Assembly: GCF_005877055.1 (NCBI RefSeq)
Contig: NZ_CP039424.1
Location: forward strand, 124,001-188,000
From: Citricoccus sp. SGAir0253
GTDB lineage: Bacteria > Actinomycetota > Actinomycetes > Actinomycetales > Micrococcaceae
DNA length: 64,000 nt
Direction of reading: 5' to 3'
Under the pieces are notes generated by a model. The model had not been told where the DNA came from and ran no database searches. It saw nothing but the letters and a program-made list of their open reading frames with translations. The translations under genes were made by a program, and so were the position numbers. Shown here one piece after another: positions 10,604 to 18,865 of this stretch; position 1 is the first letter of the stretch; the number at the start of each line of letters is the position of its first letter.

Positions 10604-11605
10604 TCAGAGCCAGTCGTTCTTGCGGAACAGCACGAAGAGCACCACGGCCATGGCGAGCATCAGCGCCACGGCGAAGGGGTAGCCCAGGGCCCAGTGCAGC
10701 TCGGGCATGTGCAGGAAGTTCATCCCGTAGACGGACCCGACGAGTTGGGGCGCGAAGAGGATGGCCGCCCAGGAGGAGATCTTCTTGACCTGCTCGTTCT
10801 GCCGTACCGAGACCTCGGCGAGGTTCTTCGCGGCCAGCGTGGAGTCCAGTTCCAGGGCGTGCTCGAGCATGGTGCGCATCGCGGTGACCCGGTCGTTGAG
10901 CTGCACCGTGTGGTCGTGGACGTCGCGCAGCTTGCGGACCACCTCGAGCGTGGAGGGGTCACCCTCGAGGTCCTCGATCATGGTCTCGAGCATCATGGGC
11001 AGCGAGCGCACGGCCCGCTGGAAGTTCACCACCTCGCGCGAGAGCTGGTAGATGCGGCGGGAGACGTGCCCGTCCCCGGCGAAGATCTGGTCCTCGATCT
11101 CGCCGATGTCGTTCTCCAGGCCGTCCGCCACGGGGAAGTAGTCGTCCACCACCGAGTCGAGGATGCCGTGGACCACGGCGGAGGTGCCGGCGGCCAGCCG
11201 GTCGGGGCGGTCTCGCTCCAGGTGCCGGCGCACCCGGGACAGGTCCGGGACCTCGGAGTGCCGCACCGTGACCACGTAGTCCGGTCCCACGAACACGTTG
11301 AGCTCGCCGAACTCGACCGTCTCCGTCTCGTCGAGGTACCGGGCGGGGATGAGCACGAGGAACCGGTCGTGGTCCCCGTAGTGCTCCAGCTTGGCCCGCT
11401 GCCCGCCGGAGAGGGCGTCCTCGACCGCCAGCTCGTGCAGGTTCAGCTCCGCGGCGACCTCCTGCAGCTCGGCCTCGTCCGGGCGGTACAGGCCCATCCA
11501 CGCCATGCCGCCGATGCGCTGGCACTCCTCGAACGTCTGCTGCAGGCTCGTGGGGGCCAGCACGCGCCGGCCGTCCTTGTAGATGGCGTTGTCGACGATC
11601 GTCAC
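10604..11605 (-). CDS. corA: CorA-type magnesium/cobalt transporter
   Basis: A 333-residue 2-TM-GxN transporter that passively admits Mg2+ (and Co2+/Ni2+). The cytoplasmic alpha/beta and long-helix region is followed by the signature YGMNF (GMN at 294-296) and a C-terminal membrane helix ending FRKNDWL. The start is taken as GTG 11605 (TIVDNAIYKDG...). A CACAAT box lies 6 bases upstream and could drive a leaderless transcript. The open frame extends further upstream but there runs antisense across the neighbouring Nudix gene. Confidence 0.9.
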   Translation of the reverse strand: MTIVDNAIYKDGRRVLAPTSLQQTFEECQRIGGMAWMGLYRPDEAELQEVAAELNLHELAVEDALSGGQRAKLEHYGDHDRFLVLIPARYLDETETVEFGELNVFVGPDYVVTVRHSEVPDLSRVRRHLERDRPDRLAAGTSAVVHGILDSVVDDYFPVADGLENDIGEIEDQIFAGDGHVSRRIYQLSREVVNFQRAVRSLPMMLETMIEDLEGDPSTLEVVRKLRDVHDHTVQLNDRVTAMRTMLEHALELDSTLAAKNLAEVSVRQNEQVKKISSWAAILFAPQLVGSVYGMNFLHMPELHWALGYPFAVALMLAMAVVLFVLFRKNDWL

Positions 11606-11666
11606 CGCACCATTGTGCGCCACCGGAGGGCCCGACGCCGGTGCCCGGCCCGGGTGCCCCGGACCG

Positions 11667-12071
11667 CTAGGTGCCGGGGCGGGGCACGCCGGCGCGGGCC
11701 AGGTAGGCGGCCAGGTCCGTGGTGAGGGGCAGGGTGCCCAGCGCGGCCGCGCCGACCCACCGGGCGTCGTCGGCGTCGTCACCGGGCACCAGGGTGCCGC
11801 CGGCGACCGTGGCGGCGAAGTCGTGCACCTCGTAGGCCCGCCCGTCGCCCGTGGGGATCCGCAGCCACCACAGCTCCCGGCCGACCCGCACGCGCAGCCC
11901 GGTCTCCTCGAGGGCCTCCCGGGCGGCGGCCTGTTCCAGGGTCTCCCCGGGCTCCACCCGGCCGCCGGGCACCGACCAGCGCCCCCGCTGCGGCTCGCGG
12001 CCGCGCAGGACCAGCAGCACCCGGCCGGCCTCGTCCGAGATCACGGCGCCGGCGGCGAGGATGGTCTCCAC
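11667..12071 (-). CDS. Nudix hydrolase
   Basis: A 134-residue pyrophosphohydrolase that would cleave a nucleoside diphosphate linked to X; MutT-like sanitising enzymes are relatives. The complete Nudix box runs from G37 to about residue 59 and ends REALEETGL. GTG 12071 is chosen because the minus-strand TACCGT (12079-12084) ends 7 bases before it, a leaderless arrangement also seen at 14777. The open frame upstream of this is not protein-like. Confidence 0.85.
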   Translation of the reverse strand: METILAAGAVISDEAGRVLLVLRGREPQRGRWSVPGGRVEPGETLEQAAAREALEETGLRVRVGRELWWLRIPTGDGRAYEVHDFAATVAGGTLVPGDDADDARWVGAAALGTLPLTTDLAAYLARAGVPRPGT

Positions 12072-12124
12072 GCTCCCCACGGTAGTGGCACCGGAGCCGG
12101 AGGCCGGATGCCGCGGGGCGCGGC

Positions 12125-12331
12125 CTAGCAGCAGCGGCCCTGCGGGTTCCGGTCCTGCCAGTCCATCCGCTCGCGCCAGAACTCGCGCTCGGACAGGGCG
12201 GGGGTGCCCGGGTGGGTCCGGGCGTGGTGCTCCAGGTAGCGCTGGTAGGCGTCCGCCCCCATGACGCCGCGCAGGAGCCACCCCGTGGAGCGCCAGGCGC
12301 CCCGCAGGCCCCGGAGCGGCTCCGCGGACAC
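12125..12331 (-). CDS. YbdD/YjiX-family small protein, partner of CstA
   Basis: A 68-residue basic protein (GAWRSTGWLLRGVMGADAYQ, then YLEHHARTHPGTPALSEREF, and a C-terminal ...GRCC). It matches the YbdD/YjiX (DUF466) family, whose members are encoded right after CstA/BtsT carbon-starvation or pyruvate transporters and are needed for their activity in enterobacteria. GTG 12331 lies 2 bases after the CstA stop, so translation is coupled. It is easy to miss because the same frame is open across cstA. Confidence 0.85.
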   Translation of the reverse strand: MSAEPLRGLRGAWRSTGWLLRGVMGADAYQRYLEHHARTHPGTPALSEREFWRERMDWQDRNPQGRCC

Positions 12332-12333
12332 GG

Positions 12334-14580
12334 TCAGTGCCTCCGGCTCACGGGCCGCATCCCGGCCGGCAGGGCCTGCCACTGGGCCTCGAGCTCCTTC
12401 TCGGCCGGGGTGGGAACCAGGCCCGCCGGCGCGTAGATCTCGGACTCGACGCGCGGGTCCTCGTTCTCCGGCAGGCCGCGGACCCGGAAGGACCGCACCG
12501 TGGCCATCACGGAGGTGGTGATGACGATCAGGGTCAGCACGAGGAAGACGACCGACAGCGTGCCCTGGACGGTGGTGTTGCGGACGACCGCCTCCATGGC
12601 CTCCACGGACTTGGCGGTGCCGAAACTCGTCTCGCCGGCCGCCAGCGCCTCGCGGAAGGCGCTGTTCTGGGCCCAGTAGCCCACGGCGGGGACCGGGGAG
12701 AAGATCTTGAACAGCGAGGCGGTGACCGTCACGACGGCCGCGAAGGCCAGCGGCAGCACGACCACCCACAGGTGCCGGAAGGTGCCCCGCTTGGCCACGA
12801 TCGCCATGACGACCGCCAGGGCGATGGCCGCCAGCAGCTGGTTGGCGATCCCGAACAGCGGGAAGAACGTGTTGATGCCGCCCAGGGGGTCCGTGACCCC
12901 GAGGATCAGGATGTACCCCCAGCCCGCCACCATGATGGCCGTGCACAACCACGCGCCCGGCCGCCAGGAGGTGTCCTTGAACCGCGGGATGACGTTGCCG
13001 ATGGTGTCCTGGAGCATGAAGCGGGCCACCCGGGTGCCCGCGTCCACCGCGGTGAGGATGAACAGGGCCTCGAACATGATGGCGAAGTGGTACCAGAAGC
13101 CCATCATCGCCGGACCGCCGAACCACTGGTTCATGATGGTCGCGATGCCCACGGCCAGGGTCGGGGCACCGCCGGTGCGGGAGACCACGGACTCCTCGCC
13201 CACGCCGGCCGCGAGCGAGGTCAGCGCGTCCGGGGTCAGGTTCACGCCCGCCAGGCCGAGGGAGTTCACGAACGCCACGGCGCCCTCCACCGTCCCGCCG
13301 GTGACGGCGGCGGACGAGTTCATGGCGAAGTAGATGCCGCGGTCGATCGAGATCGCCGCGACCAGCGCCATGATGGCCACGAAGGACTCCATGAGCATGC
13401 CGCCGTAGCCCAGGAAGCGGGTCTGGCGCTCCTTCTCCACGAGCTTCGGGGTGGTGCCGGAGGAGATCAGCGCGTGGAACCCGGACAGGGCGCCGCAGGC
13501 GATCGTCACGAACAGGAACGGGAACAGCGAGCCGGCCACCACGGGGCCGTCCTCGCGCCCGGCGAACTCGGAGAACGCCGGGACGGAGACCTCGGGGCGG
13601 ACCACCACGATCGCCACGGCCAGCAGCCCGATGACGCCGATCTTCATGAAGGTGGAGAGGTAGTCGCGCGGGGCCAGCAGCAGCCACACGGGCAGGACGG
13701 CCGCCACGAAGCCGTAGACGATGATGGCCCAGGCGATCGTGGTGCGGTCGAGGCTGAACAGTTCCGCGCCCCACGGGGACTCGGCGATCCAGCGCCCGGA
13801 GATGATGGCGAACATCAGCAGCACGAAGCCGATGACCGAGACCTCCATGATGCGACCGGGGCGCAGGAACCGGAGGTAGACGCCCATGAACAGGGCGATC
13901 GGGATGGTCAGGCCCACGGAGTACACGCCCCAGGCGGATTCGCCCAGGGCGTTGACGACCACGAGGGCCAGGATGGCCACGATGATGATCATGATGGTCA
14001 GGGTGGCCAGCAGGGCCGCGGTGCCCCCGATGACCCCCAGCTCCTCGCGGGCCATCTGGCCCAGCGAGCGGCCCCCGCGGCGCATGGAGAAGAACAGCAC
14101 CAGGTAGTCCTGCACGGCCCCGGCCAGCACCACGCCGACGATGATCCACAGGGTCCCCGGCAGGTAGCCCATCTGGGCGGCCAGCACCGGGCCCACGAGC
14201 GGGCCGGCGCCGGCGATCGCGGCGAAGTGGTGCCCGAACAGGACCCGGCGGTCCGTCGGCATGAAGTCGCGCCCGTTCTCGTTGTACTCGGCCGGCGTCG
14301 CCCGGGTGTCGTCCGGACGGGTGACCTTGCGCTCGATGTACCTGGCGTAGAAGCGGTACGCGATGAGGTAGGTGCACACGGCGGCGAACACGAACCAGAT
14401 GGCGTTGATCGTCTCGCCGCGGGAGATGGCCAGGACGGCCCAGGCCACGCCGCCCAGCAGGGCGATCACGCCCCACAGGGCGATCTTGCCGGGGGTCCAC
14501 CGGCGGTCCTCGGCCTCGGCCACCGCCGGGTCCACGGCGGTGGGTGGCAACCCGGTGGCGGGTGCGGAGTGCTCAGTCAT
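12334..14580 (-). CDS. cstA: Carbon starvation protein CstA family transporter
   Basis: A 748-residue inner-membrane protein with around 16-18 hydrophobic segments. Family hallmarks include GHHFAAIAGAGPLVGPVLAA, FFSMRRGGRSLGQMAREELG and GFHALISSGTTPKLVEKE. CstA proteins import pyruvate and possibly peptides when carbon is scarce. The start is ATG 14580 (MTEHSAPATGLPP) with AGGGATGAC just before it; the frame is open further upstream without a better signal. The YbdD-type partner follows immediately. Confidence 0.92.
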   Translation of the reverse strand: MTEHSAPATGLPPTAVDPAVAEAEDRRWTPGKIALWGVIALLGGVAWAVLAISRGETINAIWFVFAAVCTYLIAYRFYARYIERKVTRPDDTRATPAEYNENGRDFMPTDRRVLFGHHFAAIAGAGPLVGPVLAAQMGYLPGTLWIIVGVVLAGAVQDYLVLFFSMRRGGRSLGQMAREELGVIGGTAALLATLTIMIIIVAILALVVVNALGESAWGVYSVGLTIPIALFMGVYLRFLRPGRIMEVSVIGFVLLMFAIISGRWIAESPWGAELFSLDRTTIAWAIIVYGFVAAVLPVWLLLAPRDYLSTFMKIGVIGLLAVAIVVVRPEVSVPAFSEFAGREDGPVVAGSLFPFLFVTIACGALSGFHALISSGTTPKLVEKERQTRFLGYGGMLMESFVAIMALVAAISIDRGIYFAMNSSAAVTGGTVEGAVAFVNSLGLAGVNLTPDALTSLAAGVGEESVVSRTGGAPTLAVGIATIMNQWFGGPAMMGFWYHFAIMFEALFILTAVDAGTRVARFMLQDTIGNVIPRFKDTSWRPGAWLCTAIMVAGWGYILILGVTDPLGGINTFFPLFGIANQLLAAIALAVVMAIVAKRGTFRHLWVVVLPLAFAAVVTVTASLFKIFSPVPAVGYWAQNSAFREALAAGETSFGTAKSVEAMEAVVRNTTVQGTLSVVFLVLTLIVITTSVMATVRSFRVRGLPENEDPRVESEIYAPAGLVPTPAEKELEAQWQALPAGMRPVSRRH

Positions 14581-14776
14581 GTCATCCCTCGTCTCGGCTG
14601 CCGTCCGGGCCCATGCCCCACGAGGCCCTCGGCGAGAGGGCGGGGCGGCAGGTGCAGGTCTTACTGTGCTCTCGGCCACGGGGGGCCGTCAACGACCATG
14701 GGCCGTGGCGTGGCGCGGGTCCTCCGCTCGCCTCACGGGTGCCTCCCGCCCGCGTGTCCCGGGGCGGCGGGGCGAC

Positions 14777-14782
14777 TACCGT
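14777..14782 (+). promoter_or_regulatory. -10 box of a leaderless promoter
   Basis: TACCGT ends 7 bases before the ATG at 14790. The identical hexamer and spacing precede the Nudix gene on the other strand. Confidence 0.55.
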
Positions 14783-14789
14783 GGTGGCC

Positions 14790-15119
14790 ATGAGTGATCG
14801 TGGAGTCTTCAAGCCCGCCGAGTCCGTCACCACCGCGCCGCTGGCCGCGCTGGGCCTCATCGGCGGCTACCTGGCCGCGCGGGAGACCGGCATCCGTCCG
14901 CTCGGCGGCGTGGTGCTGGCCGCCGCCGGCGCCTACGCCGGCCGCACCTGGGCCGCCAAGGCCGGTGCCCCGGCGACCACCGCCCTGGCCCTTCTCTACC
15001 TCGGCGGGTTCGGCGCCTCGCACCCGCTGGCCAAGCGGATCGGGGCCTGGCCCTCCGTGCTCACCGTCGCCGGCGCCTCCGCCCTGGCCTCGTGGGCCCT
15101 GGTGGACCGCCGCCGGTGA
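14790..15119 (+). CDS. Small hydrophobic membrane protein
   Basis: A 109-residue protein with about three or four hydrophobic stretches (TAPLAALGLIGGYLAA, LGGVVLAAAGAYAGRTW, TTALALLYLGGFG, VLTVAGASALASWALV) and a basic C-terminus (VDRRR). I cannot name a function. Its stop overlaps the GTG start of the methyltransferase (GTGA), so the pair is translationally coupled. It probably has a leaderless start. Confidence 0.75.
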   Translation: MSDRGVFKPAESVTTAPLAALGLIGGYLAARETGIRPLGGVVLAAAGAYAGRTWAAKAGAPATTALALLYLGGFGASHPLAKRIGAWPSVLTVAGASALASWALVDRRR

Positions 15120-15823
15120 CCTCCGCCCCGGCGTCGGGCCCGCGTCCCGGGTCCGACGACGGCCCGGCCGCCCCGGTGCCCCCGGCCACCCCGCAGGGTG
15201 GGCCGGACGCGGACCGCGCGGTCGGCGTCGGGCCCTGGGAGGGCGAGTGGCCCGCCGGCGGGCACTGGGACCCGGAGCTGCTGCGCGCCGGGGACCGGCG
15301 CAACGTGGCCGACCACTACCGGTACTGGTCGCTCGAGGCGATCGTCGCGGACCTGGACACGCGCCGGCACCCCTTCCACGTGGCGATCGAGAACTGGCAG
15401 CACGACCTGAACATCGGCACCGTGGTGCGCACGGCCAACGCCTTCAACGCGGCGGGCGTGCACGTCATCGGCCGGCGCCGCTGGAACCGGCGCGGGGCCA
15501 TGGTCACGGACCGGTACCTGCACGTGCACCACCACCCCACGGTGGCGGACTTCGTGGCCTGGGCGCGCGCCGAGGGCCTGGCCGTGATCGGCGTGGACAT
15601 CTTCCCGGACTCGGTGCCGCTGGAGACCCACGACCTGCCCGAGCGCTGCGTGCTGGTGTTCGGCCAGGAGGGCCCGGGGCTGTCGGAGGAGGTGCACGCC
15701 GCGGCCGAGGCCACGCTGTCCATCGCCCAGTTCGGCTCCACCCGGTCGATCAACGCCGGCGTGGCCGCGGGCATCGCGATGCACGCGTGGATCCGCCGGC
15801 ACGCCTTCGGCCAGCATCCCTGA
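15116..15823 (+). CDS. TrmH/SpoU-family RNA 2'-O-methyltransferase
   Basis: A 235-residue SPOUT methyltransferase that would methylate a ribose in tRNA or rRNA. After a proline-rich N-terminus come the SPOUT motifs: [20 protein letters not shown] (motif 1), [16 protein letters not shown] (motif 2) and [20 protein letters not shown] (motif 3, normally IPM.G...SLNV). The target RNA cannot be told from sequence alone. GTG 15116 overlaps the upstream stop. Confidence 0.87.
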   Translation: MTSAPASGPRPGSDDGPAAPVPPATPQGGPDADRAVGVGPWEGEWPAGGHWDPELLRAGDRRNVADHYRYWSLEAIVADLDTRRHPFHVAIENWQHDLNIGTVVRTANAFNAAGVHVIGRRRWNRRGAMVTDRYLHVHHHPTVADFVAWARAEGLAVIGVDIFPDSVPLETHDLPERCVLVFGQEGPGLSEEVHAAAEATLSIAQFGSTRSINAGVAAGIAMHAWIRRHAFGQHP

Positions 15824-15920
15824 GCTCCTGCCCGCCCCCGGTCCGCGCCTCCGGAGCGCCCGCCCGCGCACCCGGGGAGGCGGGGCGTCGTGGACTCTGG
15901 CTCCCGGCCCCGCTCTCTCG

Positions 15921-16076
15921 TACAGTGCACCCAGAAGTAGCAGGAGCAGTCAGTCCGTCAGCACTGCGGACCGCGCGGCCCATTCGGGCCGGACGGGGCA
16001 ATGGGAAGCGGTATGCAGCATGCCGCTTCACCCCGCCGGATCACCGGCGGGTCTCCATCACCCGAGAGAGGTTCCC
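15921..16076 (+). promoter_or_regulatory. Promoter and long structured 5' leader of the cold-shock gene
   Basis: TACAGT at 15921-15926 looks like the -10 box, which would leave a leader of roughly 145 bases. Within it GAAGCGG (16005-16011) pairs with CCGCTTC (16022-16028), with further inner pairs, to form a strong hairpin. Long structured leaders are typical of cold-shock genes, where they change fold with temperature. Confidence 0.5.
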
Positions 16077-16280
16077 ATGGCCACCGGCACCGTCAAGTGG
16101 TTCAACGCCGAGAAGGGGTACGGCTTCATCGCGCCGGACGACAACTCCGCGGACATCTTCGTGCACTACTCGTCCATCCAGGGCGGGGGCTACCGCGAGC
16201 TGCAGGAGGGGCAGAAGGTCGAGTACGAGGCCGAGCAGGGCGCCAAGGGCATGCAGGCCTCGTCCGTGCGCCCGCTCTGA
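16077..16280 (+). CDS. Cold-shock protein (CspA family)
   Basis: A 67-residue single OB-fold nucleic-acid chaperone. Both RNA-binding motifs are present: KGYGFI (13-18) and DIFVHY (26-31). It begins [20 protein letters not shown] and ends ASSVRPL, the usual actinobacterial form. It binds single-stranded RNA/DNA and melts secondary structure. It is monocistronic, behind a long structured leader and followed by a G-rich hairpin. Confidence 0.95.
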   Translation: MATGTVKWFNAEKGYGFIAPDDNSADIFVHYSSIQGGGYRELQEGQKVEYEAEQGAKGMQASSVRPL

Positions 16281-16345
16281 GCCGAGCCGCCCCCAGCCGT
16301 CCGCTCCCACCCGGCGTGCCCGCCCCCTCCCGGGACGGACATGCC

Positions 16346-16384
16346 GGGGCGGCCGTCCCCCAGCGGGGGGGGGGCGGCCGCCCC
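16346..16384. terminator. G/C hairpin with a ten-G run between convergent genes
   Basis: GGGGCGGCCG (16346-16355) pairs with CGGCCGCCCC (16375-16384), and inner C and G runs extend the stem. The right arm follows ten consecutive Gs (16365-16374). It separates the cold-shock gene from the convergent minus-strand gene. Confidence 0.6.
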
Positions 16385-16404
16385 GTGAGCGGTCCCGGCG
16401 CCGG

Positions 16405-16671
16405 TCAGTGGCCGGGCTTCTTCACGCCGAACATGAACAGCCGCCGGTCGATGTCGTAGTAGACCGTCTTCGTCGCCTCGAGGACGTCCTGGAGGACGTC
16501 GGCGTCATCGGGCGTCAGCGTGATCACCTCCTCCCACGCGCCCTCGTCGAGCACGAGCTGCAGGGTCCACGTGCCGTTGCCGCCCGCGTCCCCGGCGCGG
16601 AAGCTGAACTGGTAGTGGCTGAGCTGGCGCACCTGGATGCTGTCGTCCGTGACCCTGGTCTGGTCTGCCAT
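16405..16671 (-). CDS. Small conserved actinobacterial protein, function unknown
   Basis: An 88-residue acidic protein (MADQTRVTDDSIQVRQLSHY..., ending RRLFMFGVKKPGH). It has no membrane segment or signal and looks like a small alpha/beta fold (HYQFSFRAGDAGGNGTWTLQ, then LDEGAWEEVITLTPDDADVLQ). ATG 16671 is chosen because AGGAG lies about 9 bases upstream; ATG 16680 abuts that site too closely. It is divergent from the aldolase gene. No family name recognised. Confidence 0.7.
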   Translation of the reverse strand: MADQTRVTDDSIQVRQLSHYQFSFRAGDAGGNGTWTLQLVLDEGAWEEVITLTPDDADVLQDVLEATKTVYYDIDRRLFMFGVKKPGH

Positions 16672-16784
16672 GGTCCTCATCTCCTGGGTGGTTCGCACTG
16701 GTCCCCGTGACCAGTGCCGCAGAGGGTAGTGAGGCCGGATCGGCGCGCACAAGGACCCGGGAACCGCAGGGCGCGGGCGATGAC

Positions 16785-16790
16785 TAGGAT
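16785..16790 (+). promoter_or_regulatory. Probable -10 box of the fba promoter
   Basis: TAGGAT, the same hexamer as at pyrE. It leaves a leader of about 105 bases before the AAGGAG-preceded ATG at 16902. Confidence 0.45.
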
Positions 16791-16901
16791 GGGCGCAGGA
16801 CAGGGTCTGCAGCGGGGCGGCCTGCCCGCCCCGACCGCGGACCGCGCCACCCGAGGCCGGCGAGCCGCCGGTCCTCACGGTCACCACAGCAAGGAGCTGC
16901 C

Positions 16902-17924
16902 ATGCCCATCGCCTCCCCGGACAAGTACGCCGAGATGATCGACTCCGCCAAGGACGGCGGCTACGCCTACCCGGCGATCAACGTCACCAGCTCCCAGACC
17001 CTGAACGCGGCGATCCGCGGCTTCGCCGAGGCCGGCTCGGACGGCATCATCCAGGCCTCCACGGGCGGCGCGGCCTACTTCTCCGGGTCCTCCGTGAAGG
17101 ACATGGTCACCGGCTCGCTGGCCATGGTGGCCTTCGCCCGCGAGGTGGCCAAGAAGTACGACGTCAACATCGCCCTGCACACGGACCACTGCCCCAAGGA
17201 CAAGCTGGACGGGTTCGTGATGCCCCTGCTGGACGCCTCCGAGGCCGAGGTCAAGGCCGGCCGCGACCCGCTGTTCAACTCCCACATGTGGGACGGCTCG
17301 GCCGAGACCCTCGAGGAGAACCTGCGCATCGGCCGGGAGCTGCTGGCCCGCACCCACGCCAACAAGCAGGTGCTGGAGGTGGAGATCGGCGTGGTCGGCG
17401 GCGAGGAGGACGGCGTGGCCCACGAGATCAACGACAAGCTCTACACCACCGTCGAGGACGGCCTGGCCACCATCGAGGCCCTCGGCGCGGGCGAGAACGG
17501 CCGGTACATCACCGCCCTGACCTTCGGCAACGTCCACGGGGTCTACAAGCCCGGCGGCGTGAGGCTGCGCCCGGAGATCCTGGACCAGATCCAGCGCGAG
17601 GTCGGGGCCAGGATCGGCAAGGACCGTCCCTTCGACCTCGTCTTCCACGGCGGCTCGGGCTCCTCCGCCCAGGAGATCAAGGACGCCGTGTCCTACGGCG
17701 TCATCAAGATGAACGTGGACACGGACACCCAGTACGCCTTCACCCGCCCGGTCGTGGCGCACATGTTCCAGAACTACGACGGCGTGCTGAAGATCGACGG
17801 GGAGGTCGGCAACAAGAAGCTGTACGACCCCCGCACGTGGGGCGCGAAGGCCGAGGAGTCCATGGCGGCCCGCGTGCAGCAGGCCTGCCAGGAGCTGGGC
17901 TCCGCGGGGCAGTCCATCAAGTGA
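16902..17924 (+). CDS. fba: Fructose-bisphosphate aldolase, class II
   Basis: The zinc-dependent glycolytic/gluconeogenic aldolase that interconverts fructose 1,6-bisphosphate with dihydroxyacetone phosphate and glyceraldehyde 3-phosphate. At 340 residues it matches the long actinobacterial form. The zinc-ligand/catalytic region ALHTDHCPKD is at about 91-100, followed by EVEIGVVGGEEDG, FGNVHGVYKPG and DLVFHGGSGSS, which hold the other zinc and phosphate ligands. ATG 16902 follows AAGGAG. It would support gluconeogenesis from lactate via the pyruvate carboxylase later in the window. Confidence 0.95.
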   Translation: MPIASPDKYAEMIDSAKDGGYAYPAINVTSSQTLNAAIRGFAEAGSDGIIQASTGGAAYFSGSSVKDMVTGSLAMVAFAREVAKKYDVNIALHTDHCPKDKLDGFVMPLLDASEAEVKAGRDPLFNSHMWDGSAETLEENLRIGRELLARTHANKQVLEVEIGVVGGEEDGVAHEINDKLYTTVEDGLATIEALGAGENGRYITALTFGNVHGVYKPGGVRLRPEILDQIQREVGARIGKDRPFDLVFHGGSGSSAQEIKDAVSYGVIKMNVDTDTQYAFTRPVVAHMFQNYDGVLKIDGEVGNKKLYDPRTWGAKAEESMAARVQQACQELGSAGQSIK

Positions 17925-17968
17925 CCGGCCGCGGGAGCGCCGCGGCCGGCTGAGCCGGAGGTGGAGGG

Positions 17969-18343
17969 ATGCAGTGGTTCGCCGCCATCGCGGTGGTGGC
18001 CATCCTGGTCTGGGGCCTGCTCATGCTCGTGAGCATGACCACCGGCACGGCGCTGCCCGGGCGCCCCGGGGCGCCCGACCCGGACGAGCTGGCCGACCTC
18101 CGCCGCCGCGTGGAGGAACTGGAGCGCGGGGCCGTCCCGCCCGAGCTGGAGCGCCGGATCGACCGGCTCGAGGCCCGGCTGGACCGGCGGGAGGCCCGCG
18201 AGCTGGAGCAGGACCGGTGGACCCGGCAGGCCCGCGAGCTCGGCCTGGACGACGACGGCCGGGGCCCGGGCGCCCCCGGTCCCGGCCCGCACGGTACGGG
18301 CCCCGACGTCCCCGACCCCTGTGGCCCCCGCCCGGACGCCTGA
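17969..18343 (+). CDS. Single-pass membrane protein with a charged coiled coil
   Basis: A 124-residue protein. Residues 4-28 form a membrane helix (WFAAIAVVAILVWGLLMLVS), residues about 38-88 are an Arg/Glu-rich coiled coil (ELADLRRRVEELERG, LERRIDRLEARLDRREAREL) and the tail is Gly/Pro-rich. The layout recalls PspB-like or other small envelope-stress proteins, but the resemblance is architectural only. A strong GGAGGTGGAGGG precedes the ATG. It lies 44 bases after fba. Confidence 0.7.
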   Translation: MQWFAAIAVVAILVWGLLMLVSMTTGTALPGRPGAPDPDELADLRRRVEELERGAVPPELERRIDRLEARLDRREARELEQDRWTRQARELGLDDDGRGPGAPGPGPHGTGPDVPDPCGPRPDA

Positions 18344-18433
18344 GGGCGTCCGGGCGCTCCCGGCCCTCGTCCGGCGGGAGGGGCGCGACTAGAGTCGGGG
18401 GTGAACCCGCCCCGTCGTCCCGCAAGGAGCACC

Positions 18434-18862
18434 ATGTCAGACGCGTCCCTCGTCGGCCGGAACCTGATGCAGCCCGAGCCCACCCGGCTGCCCGAGGAAC
18501 CGGAGGTCCTCGCCCGGATCGAGGCCGGTGACCTCCCGGAGGACATCGCGCCCCGCTTCCCGAAGTCCTCGCTCGCGTGGTCGCTCATGGCGGAGGACGC
18601 CTGGGGCGAGGGCCGGACGATCGACGCCTACGCCTACGCCCGCGTGGGCTACCACCGCGGCCTGGACGCCCTGCGCGGCGCCGGCTGGCGCGGCGCGGGC
18701 CCCGTGCCGTACGAGCACGAGCCCAACCGCGGCTTCCTGCGCTGCCTGTACCTCCTGGGCCAGGCGGCCGCGGCGATCGGCGAGGGCGAGGAGGTCCACC
18801 GGATCGAGGCCTTCCTCGCGGACGCCGACCCCACCGCCGCAGGGCAGATCGCCCGGGGCTGA
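18434..18862 (+). CDS. DUF3151 family protein
   Basis: A 142-residue protein of a family found across actinobacteria and without assigned function. Recognisable stretches are ETRLPEEPEVLARI-like at the N-terminus and SSLAWSLMAEDAWGEGRTID, YAYARVGYHRGLDALRGAGW and PYEHEPNRGFLRCLYLLGQA; the last parts look like a helical TPR-like repeat. ATG 18434 has AAGGAGC upstream, and a TAGAGT -10 candidate is at 18390-18395. The lactonase gene begins 4 bases later. Confidence 0.82.
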   Translation: MSDASLVGRNLMQPEPTRLPEEPEVLARIEAGDLPEDIAPRFPKSSLAWSLMAEDAWGEGRTIDAYAYARVGYHRGLDALRGAGWRGAGPVPYEHEPNRGFLRCLYLLGQAAAAIGEGEEVHRIEAFLADADPTAAGQIARG

Positions 18863-18865
18863 GCC

